A stretch of 62,000 nucleotides of DNA from Tubiluchus corallicola. Lineage: Eukaryota; Priapulida; Priapulimorpha; Priapulimorphida; Tubiluchidae. Both the position numbers and the translations under genes were made by a program. Shown here piece after piece: positions 39,401 to 62,000 of the stretch (its first letter is position 1; each line of letters opens with the position of its first letter). The notes beneath the pieces were generated by a model, which saw only the letters and a program-made list of their open reading frames with translations, ran no database searches and was not told where the DNA came from. The stretch covers positions 298,352-360,351 of the forward strand of contig JAQGDQ010000058.1 in NCBI GenBank assembly GCA_030141605.1. Reading direction: 5' to 3'.

Positions 39401-42400
39401 ATAGTGATGTGACTCTGCTCTGCTAGATGGCTGCCACAACAGAAACGCACTAGACGCAAGCGATTTGGTCAAAATTAGCACCAGTGAGCCCTGGTTATAA
39501 TCAGTGTATAATACATCAAGGTTAATTGCAGATGCTTTAGCTTCTGTACAAGCTACTTAGATAGCCCACCTTATCAAAGGGAAGGACTGCATTGAGGACA
39601 GGTTGCAGAATTACTCATGGTATTGCAGGAAATAACACATAAAGAAAATATAACCTTCTTTGTAACTTTTTTCTACATGACTGATGAAGTTGCTAACTAG
39701 ATATATCTTGATCGTGCCTCTCTTTTTTGCTGCACTGTTCCTGTTTGTAACAATAGATGGATACTTTACTAAACCATCTAGTCCATGGTCAAGAAATATT
39801 CACAATTGCCAGGATGATAATAATGTGGGCAACTATTTGATAAAGGTATGCTGGAGATGTTGCTCTGAAACTTATAATAAATGCTATAAAACATGCTGCA
39901 AATTAGGCAGAAAATACTGGACATGTCTTGATGAAAGTTGGGCTGTTCGGTCCGAAGGTCAAAGTTTTAAGCTCTGTATTTTATTAATGTTTGGCTCTTT
40001 CTGGATCTACAACACATTTGTTTACAAATGAAGTTATGTACAGGCCTAGTTTTATAAGATTTTTTAAAGTGTCAATTTTGCTCAAAAAACTCAAAATCTC
40101 TGTGTTTATTATAGATTATTGTTCTGTGTTTTAGTCGGTGCCAGAAATTGAAACACAATGCATCATCAACAATATCCCATTGTCGTTTTTGAGTACATAG
40201 ATCTGTTTGTTCCATTGAATAAGAAAAGGCTGGGAATTAGAAGAATTTAATAATAAGAATGCAACTCAATTTTCACAATCAACGTGTATTGCTGTTGCAT
40301 TTTTCAGTTATATAAAAGAATTAAAAAGTAAAAAGCATCAACATTCCGCACACGACATGTGGACAGTTGTCTCAGACTAGTTTTAACATTCAAAAATAAT
40401 GAACTATTATAGCATTGTAAAAACAAAATTTCAATTTATCTGTAGCTGCAAACCAAAGCCCTTCTTCAAAGAAACGTCAAGAAGAAGAAAGACTAAGAAT
40501 GTAGTCACACGAATACCGGGAAAAGTTTAAATAGATTCAGTCCCTTATCACAACCATTGGCAATGATGAACATGCCAATGAACAGTAACATTTATGCAAA
40601 TTGGAAATGCCTCTAAAAGGCACTTATTTTGCCTTCAGGCCACTGAAAAGTTGTCTCCATTATCTGGCTTAAACGTGGAAAGTGACTTCTCGAATGTCAC
40701 TACAGACACAAAGCAAACAGTTCCAACAAGATCCAAAGATGTTTCCAAGTTTGATATCAATTGAACGACCGGGTTTTTTTCTATAAACACATGTAGGTTA
40801 CAGTATATTTTGCTACAAAATTATATCAAATAACTAATAATGCACGTTTGAAACGTACGTGATTTGCACAGGATTTACTTTTATTTTAGATTATATATAT
40901 ATATATATATATATAATCTTTATATATATCAACACAGTGTGTGATACACATCTGATGAAATGTAATTAATCGTAAAAACAAGTATGTAAACTCAGTTCTA
41001 AGGCAGCATCTATCAGACATCCGGAATGCGTTATTGCACAAAAATCACTTTATAGGCTCTTGTTCTCGTTTAAATGAACCTGTTTATCAGACAATTGCGT
41101 TTTTTAACTATTACCTATTTATTTTTTATATGCAGCTAGAAATGCAATAAGCCATGATGCATTCTGGATGTCTGGAAAATGCAATTTAAAAGTGTTACTT
41201 GTCGATTTCAATATACTAAACGAAAGGCCTAGATAACAACTAAAGTATAAGCTGCTGAAAAGAGTTATCAGTTGCAAATTTAGCAATTTTCTCTACCAGA
41301 AATGAGGCCAGGCAGCCACAAAATCTTCCTGTTCCCATTTTCTCAATGTGTGTAGCCACAGAAAATCCTATACAACATTTTATTTTATACAGCAACATGA
41401 AGCCATTACATAGAATATTATTCCTTACAAGCCTACTTATGTTTTTTCTGCTTATATGTACTTACTAATAAATTTCGCATTCAAGCAGTTTTCATAAAAA
41501 ACTCCCAAATAACTGTTATTATTTTTCCACCGTTATGCTATCAGTACACACAAGTTGCATGGTGGATACGTAATTGTACCCTACACAATCATTTGAAGTA
41601 AATGAGATTTTCAACAAGCAAAAACCAATCTCCTTACCGAATTTTTTGTAAAAAACATCAGAATCCTAACTGCATACACTTATATATTTATATTTTGTTT
41701 GTTTTCTTTTATATTTTTACTTTTTTGAAAGTAATAATTCATTCAGTACATGAGTAAGCAGACAGATTTAAGTCTATCAGGCTCCAGTGACATTGTCATA
41801 ACACGACATCCTCATAGTAACAATCCGCGAATGAGTTTTTTTATTGGCATTTAGATGCTTTTTAAACAACCAGATTAATTGAAACTATGTTGTAAATAAT
41901 ACAATTTTAGGTAACGAGGGCATCACTAACTGTGTACGTCGATTTTGTTTAATAAATGTCGATTTAGAAAAGATAAAGCTTTCTTTAAATTGGAGACATA
42001 GAAAACATGAAAAGCTTAGTTTACCGGTCCTGGGGACCGGTGTAAAAATGACTTCTGCCAATCCTCGGGCAGATTTACTGGAATTTTCAGGAGGAAAAGT
42101 GCTAAACTTGCACCCTGTAACTCGACTGCAGTGCTATTATTGTGGCAATTTCGTTATACACTTACAGAGTTGATTCATTGCATTTCTGGGTGCTGGAAAC
42201 ATAGATTTGTATAGGCAAACCCACCCATGCTAAAATGCCGATGTGTGATCTCAGTAATCGAAGTCTGTGGTATTGCCCACCACTAGGATAATTGTGTAGC
42301 GTCCCACTTTCTACAGGTGCATGTGAACGAAAACGTACGTGTTCAAGGCATTAGGGTCAGCGATGGAAGGAAGTAAGTAAGTAAATAATTTGTCTCTAAA

Positions 42401-44679
42401 TGTTTACAAAATGAAAATAAACAAAAGCAAAAGACTAAAATAAAGATGAAAAAGAGATGGGGGGGGGGGGGCAAAAAGACCAAAGGTCACCAAGTCAGTC
42501 ACCCCTGTCCAAATTGAAAAAAATTAAGTGACCTCTCAAGTAGGTATGTATACAAATGAATAATAAGCAGTAACTTGGCAAAAAATGAGACAAGTTCAAA
42601 TGAGTTTAAATTTAGAAACAATAAATAACTATGGCAAATGAGAAGAGGCAAAATTTAAATTAGCAAACAAAGCACAAAATTTAAATTTAAATCAAGAGAT
42701 TAAATCAACTCAACAAAAACAAAACTAAAAATTGCATATAAATCAAGAAACTCAATCCAACAACAGATGAACCAAAGAGAAAAGAATGAAGCAATGTCAG
42801 TCCATGGGAACTGTAAATCATCACCAGGTCAAGCACCCATATCCAAGTTTAAAGAAAATTATATGACCTGACAAGTACAGACAAGGAAATAGTAATCAAC
42901 ATTTTGAAAATAAAAATAAAAATGATAACCAGGGAGAAATTAACATAATGAATTCAAATGTGTTTATGATTAAGTGGCAACAATAAATAAATAAATATGG
43001 CAAATGGGATGAAACAATATTTAAATTAAAAAAAAATTGAATTTAACTCAAGAGACGTAATTTGTAGGAATTACCAAAAAAAACTACAGCAATACCAAAC
43101 TACGAAAATTGTAGATTCGTTGAACAAAATATAACTCCAGTAAAAGTAAAGAAAATGGATCCGTGATCAAACAATAAGAATAATGCCAAATTTTTTCCAG
43201 ACTAGGTGAAGATTGAGTGAAATAGATGTCTAACCGAAAGGTAACTAAGAGATAAATTAGAAACTAACAATACAAATTTTTTTCTAAATTTCATTAACTA
43301 ACTTGAATAGTTGCCGTTTAAATAGAGATGAATTTTTTTACTGCAGTGTGCAATGTTTGGCAAGCTATGATTTCAGGAGGGAGACTATTAAAATGTTTGA
43401 CACCATTATGGTATATAGAGTTCAAGCCATATTGGGTCTTGAACCTATTTTGAAAATAGTAGTCTCTTTCTGGAGATCTCATGGAGCATGAATGAATTTT
43501 GTTTGTTTTTAAAAAGTAATTCTTATATATACCTGGAAAAGTGTCTATTTTATACCTATACATAAATTTAAAAGTTGCAAACTATATATATCTCAAACTT
43601 TTAGTATATTTAACTGGTTATACGACGGTGTAGCATGTGCCGTGTAATGACAGAATGTAATTAATTTAACAATTTTGTATTGTAAGGTGGTAAATGGTTG
43701 TAGTATATATTGCTTTGTTTTCCCCAGCACAGCACACGCTACACCATCCTATACAGTAATGTAAGTAGGGATACACTAAAGCGTAATATATCATTTTGAG
43801 GAATGACATATTCATAAAGTAACATAGTTTTGCAAATATACCTCTAGTCTTACTTAGTTTTGTCGTTATAGTATTAATATCAGTTTTCCATTTTATATTA
43901 CTTTCAATTTGGAGCCGAAGGTACTTAATGCAGTTGGTTTAAATTAAATCATGACTAACTATTTTTAAATTAAACAGTGAATTCTCATTTTATGATATGT
44001 TCCTTCCAATTATCAAGTACTTGGTTTTTGTTAAATTTACTGACAGTCTGTTGGCTAACATCCAGTTACTGACATTTATTAATTCGCAATTAGTTTGATT
44101 TTGGAGAGACTGTAAATTGGTGTCAGATAGAAAGAAACTCATGTCTTCATCAAAGAGTCGAGTGTTTAAGTTAGAACAAAGAGGCAAATTGTTAATGTAG
44201 AAGAAGAAAAACAGAGGGCTAAGGACAAAGCCCTGCCTAACGCCACATGTCAAGCGGAGTTGAGTTGGGTGGGTTTGCTGCACGCATGTGAATTGCTGGC
44301 GATTGCGCAGGTATGATTTGATGAGATCCAGGGCTGTGCCTCCTATGCCATAGATTTGTAGTTTATAAAGTAAGATAAGGTGCTGAACTGTGTCGAAGGC
44401 TTTCGAAAGTTCTAAAAATATAGCACATGTGAGCAGAGTTTTTGTCCAGGTAGTACAATAAGTTTTCCATAAATTCGCCAGTAGCTACGCCTGTAGAGAA
44501 GGATTGCTAAATAAACTGTATGTATGCTTACTGCTTAGTTGTATTAATTTAATAATACTAATAACCAACCGTTTTTTCGACTTCGTTTCTTCTAAGTATT
44601 TGCGGGTTGATTTGCGAGTTTTCTTAACAGATAGTTGTTCTTCGACTTCATCTAGAAGATCGTCCAGGTCATCAGCCAT
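33418..44679 (-). CDS. CFAP418 (C8orf37) orthologue, complete, 6 exons
   Basis: Exons in transcription order: 44679-44570, 38075-38021, 36779-36709, 35743-35672, 34488-34336 and 33514-33418. They join in frame to 558 bases, 185 residues; human CFAP418 has 207. It opens [16 protein letters not shown], has a short acidic second exon ([16 protein letters not shown]), a middle segment with [15 protein letters not shown], then the diagnostic conserved C-terminal domain [32 protein letters not shown] and WVCGKHD at the stop. The human protein is a ciliary-base and photoreceptor protein mutated in retinal dystrophy and Bardet-Biedl syndrome, so the organism is ciliated. The 6.5-kb first intron carries a LINE, a tandem repeat and a possible nested frame. 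The start is fixed by the conserved N-terminus. The gene is divergent from POLE across 1.1 kb. Confidence 0.95.
34870..35351 (+). repeat. Two diverged copies of a short repeat and a (TTAC)n tail in CFAP418 intron 4
   Basis: GAAAGTCAAAACTCGGGC..CTGGTATGC at 34894-34935 resembles GAAAAGTCAAAATTAGGGC..CTGGTATGC at about 35187-35226. A terminal ACTTACTTACTTA lies at 35338-35351, preceded by AATAATGACAATAAAT, like a LINE 3' tail. Probably decayed retroelement DNA; weak evidence. Confidence 0.4.
35925..36639. mobile_element. 711-bp MITE family, copy 2 (pogo/Tigger-like)
   Basis: The element spans 35927-36637 (711 bp) with a left end CAGTAGGCGCCATTTATTAG, a right end ending GGCGCCTGCTATA and TA on both sides. 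It shares its ends, length and internal blocks (for example CTGGAATGGGCC versus CTGGTACGGGCC) with the copy at 14075-14786. It lies in CFAP418 intron 3, only 70 bases from exon 3, and leaves both splice sites intact. Confidence 0.88.
38187..38258. repeat. 21-bp tandem repeat, 3.4 copies, in CFAP418 intron 1
   Basis: Unit ACAATGATTGTGGTGTATTGT at 38187, 38208 and 38229 plus a partial at 38250. The copies differ only by G/A at one position. Each unit ends and begins with ATTGT/ACAAT, so the junctions are palindromic. Confidence 0.95.
39684..40031 (+). CDS. Possible nested single-exon Cys-rich membrane/secreted protein, 115 aa
   Basis: An open frame in CFAP418 intron 1 on the opposite strand. 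The first 25 residues ([20 protein letters not shown] and onward) form a convincing signal peptide or anchor. A Cys-dense block follows ([18 protein letters not shown], then WTCLDE), and a second hydrophobic segment lies near the C-terminus ([16 protein letters not shown]). I do not recognise the family. The frame has no clear poly(A) signal nearby, and a GTATGC at about 39846 could be a donor. It may be a real nested gene, one exon of a longer gene, or a chance frame. Confidence 0.33.
   Translation: MKLLTRYILIVPLFFAALFLFVTIDGYFTKPSSPWSRNIHNCQDDNNVGNYLIKVCWRCCSETYNKCYKTCCKLGRKYWTCLDESWAVRSEGQSFKLCILLMFGSFWIYNTFVYK
40032..42022. other. CFAP418 intron 1, unassigned part
   Basis: AT-rich intron DNA with a TA simple repeat at 40889-40930. 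No exon or transposon ends recognised. Confidence 0.5.
42023..42041. other. Short perfect GC hairpin
   Basis: ACCGGTCC (42023-42030) pairs with GGACCGGT (42034-42041) around a three-base loop, conspicuous in this AT-rich intron. It lies some 300 bases beyond the presumed LINE 3' end. Confidence 0.6.
42459..42471 (+). repeat. G13 homopolymer
   Basis: Thirteen consecutive G residues inside the LINE 3' region. Its length may be unreliable in the assembly. Confidence 0.9.
42480..43170 (-). repeat. Diverged two-copy tandem repeat in the LINE 3' region
   Basis: AAAATTAAGTGACCTCTCAAGTA near 42522 aligns with AAAATTATATGACCTGACAAGTA near 42857, and ATAAATAACTATGGCAAATG near 42622 with ATAAATAAATATGGCAAATG near 42982. 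The offset is roughly 335-360 bases. Untranslated tail duplication within the element. Confidence 0.7.
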
Positions 44680-45803
44680 TCACTCTTTGTTGGATAAATA
44701 ATAAAATAAAATCTAAGTTGTTACTAAATAAAAATTTAAACTTGGTTTATAAACAGTACTTTACGCTGCTTATAGATATAGTACATCCTGCCATCTGTTA
44801 ACAGAATGAATAACTACAAAAAGAAAATCTATGGTTTGGAACAAAACATTTATTTTGCTAGTTCTTATTAAAACTAATAAAGCATGTTTTACAGTAATTC
44901 AAAACAAATTGTTACAAATTTTATAACTGTTATTTTCAGTTTTCGTAAGAAAATATATATCCATTGAATACTGCATTATAAATCTTTCATGCCGAAAGGC
45001 AGGTTTAATTAAGAGCGAAAATAAATACGGAGAGTTTTGCTTTACGACATAGCTACAGCATACTCTATTTCCCGCCAAATTAAAAAGTAGAAACTGGAAA
45101 ATTGATAAATATGTACACATATAAGTGGTGGATAATATAAACCAATAGTATTTCAATAGCTTATTAAAATAATTTATCCTACAACTTTATAACTACATTT
45201 TCTAACTATTGCGCTTAAAAATTGTGTTCAAAAATGCTAAGTTGTATGAACGGGTTTACGTGTCAGCTATAATTCAGGGATTTGGTGTCTGGGCAAGCGC
45301 TTAACATCAAACCAAGCCTGTTACTGATAGTAGGAACTAAAAAAAGGTAAGTTAATGAGTGCGTACTTTTACGCAGCGAATTTTTCTTTAAATGAAAATC
45401 GCAAGTTTATATGTTTAACAGCCAAATCTAGGCTATAGTTGCCTGTAATATTGCTTTATTTCTATTAGCATTGCACATAATTGTATGTTCAGTTGACTGT
45501 ATAGTGCCTTTTGAAGATGACGACGATTAGTTCATTATGATCGATTTTGTAGTCTTAGTGATTTACATATTTCTGTTTGCTGTGCATATGATTTATGCTG
45601 TCTTTTCATTAAAGAACTAATGCCATAACGGATGTGGAATTTGTGTTTCAACAAGTTGGAGCAAGTCTGTGTTACAGTTACTGTAATATTAATATTTGAC
45701 ATTTAAAGGCTCCAAAAAATGTATAACTTGCTAGTTCTGGGCAGATGATGTCTGTGATCTTTTTGAAAGTATCTTATGCTTTAAAACTTATTTTAGGAGG
45801 ACA
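44680..45803. promoter_or_regulatory. Shared divergent upstream region of CFAP418 and POLE
   Basis: 1.1 kb separates the two start codons, which point away from each other, so the promoters of both genes must lie here or in a common bidirectional region. A good donor, AAAAAG|GTAAGT at 45346/45347, and the acceptor TTTTAG at 45791-45796, just before the POLE ATG, suggest a 5' non-coding POLE exon ending at 45346. The acceptor could alternatively take a spliced leader. No TATA box is assigned. Confidence 0.55.
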
Positions 45804-61597
<15,794 letters not shown>

Positions 61598-61690
61598 GTA
61601 AAATTGTTTATAATTTTGTCTTTAAGACTTGCACAAGATAATACCGAGATGCTGCAGTCATCTTGAAACTTATGTCGATTTTTTGGAATG

Positions 61691-61785
61691 AGTTTACAAT
61701 TCCCTAAACCTAGCCTAACCCTAATCCTAACCCCAATCCTATCCATTTCACAAACTAGCTTCTTGTATGTAAGGAATTGTAAACT
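61691..61785. repeat. Hairpin-flanked telomere-like repeat in POLE intron 20
   Basis: About seven degenerate CCTAAC/CCTAATC units (61702-61743) sit between perfect 13-base inverted arms, AGTTTACAATTCC at 61691-61703 and GGAATTGTAAACT at 61773-61785. The repeats resemble the animal telomere unit (TTAGGG on the other strand). Probably a small MITE with an internal telomere-like minisatellite; no target duplication assigned. Confidence 0.8.
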
Positions 61786-62000
61786 TTAGTTGAACTTTTT
61801 CTTTCAATTTAATTAGTGTTATATTTGCTAGATTATTTCTTATTTGTTAAATTGTGCTCACGCAATTAGTTGTACAAAGAGTGTCACACCAAACATTAGC
61901 AAAGGTAAAAGCAGTATTTTAAGTTATTCGGTTTGATTTTTTTGCTTAACATATACTAATGTAGTTAGTTTGTTTTGTTATCTTATCTGCTACAATTATC

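Larger units (their letters stand above)
42372..44490 (-). mobile_element. 5'-truncated non-LTR retrotransposon (CR1/Jockey-like LINE), inactive
   Basis: Read on the minus strand, reverse-transcriptase sequence starts near 44480 ([18 protein letters not shown], the first palm motif). It continues through [20 protein letters not shown] and [12 protein letters not shown] to the box that should read F/YADD, here FDED (TRLFDEDMS), and then [21 protein letters not shown] further C-terminal fragment ([20 protein letters not shown]) lies at 43318-43563 after frame breaks. The 3' part to about 42372 is a T-rich tail with two diverged copies of a roughly 340-base unit and a terminal TTAC/TTCC run. The catalytic box is damaged and the 5' end absent. 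It sits in CFAP418 intron 1, same orientation, about 80 bases from the exon 1 donor. Confidence 0.85.

Noticed and set aside
61690-61790. Telomere-healing or chromosome-end signal
   Set aside because: The CCTAAC units are degenerate, lie inside a POLE intron and are bounded by inverted arms, so an internal mobile unit is likelier than a former telomere.

Overview
The window is animal nuclear DNA: AT-rich, intron-rich, with GT-AG introns from a few hundred bases to about 6.5 kb. I read eight multi-exon protein genes and one doubtful single-exon frame. Gene content (alpha carbonic anhydrase, ciliary CFAP418, DNA polymerase epsilon, secreted EF-hand/chitin-binding proteins) fits an invertebrate metazoan. 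A tunicate or other marine deuterostome is my best guess, but no sequence here proves the clade.

Layout. (1) 384-5022 (+): a complete seven-exon alpha carbonic anhydrase, with a compound triplet microsatellite in intron 2. (2) 8335-29193 (+): an interleaved cluster of two small families. Three two-exon genes (8335-9276, 11633-16541, 27785-29193) encode 78-82 residue membrane proteins sharing one intron position in a Trp codon. Between the second and third lie two three-exon genes (18322-20256, 22707-24796) for secreted proteins with a CGWG motif, an EF-hand pair and a C-terminal chitin-binding type-2 domain. (3) 29194-33417: gene-poor, with a hAT-type MITE and a decayed minisatellite. (4) 33418-44679 (-): complete six-exon CFAP418, whose introns hold a 711-bp MITE, a 21-bp tandem repeat, a 5'-truncated LINE and a possible nested Cys-rich frame on the other strand. 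(5) 44680-45803: the gap shared by two divergent genes. (6) 45804 to the window end (+): POLE, the first 20 coding exons (813 codons), covering the whole exonuclease domain and the polymerase domain through motif B; the gene runs off the right edge.

The non-coding part is rich in datable mobile DNA: two hAT-type elements with exact 8-bp target duplications, a third with an imperfect one, a solo LTR with a 5-bp duplication, two copies of a pogo/Tigger-like 711-bp MITE, a second pogo-like family inside an 820-bp intronic tandem duplication, LINE relics, and a 326-bp apparently perfect tandem duplication. The most unusual biology is the interleaved cluster: tiny hairpin-like membrane proteins beside putative calcium- and chitin-binding secreted proteins, one of which has duplicated the DNA for its signal-peptide core and CGWG motif.

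All exon boundaries were read by eye from splice consensus, reading-frame continuity and remembered family sequences. No alignment or search was run.
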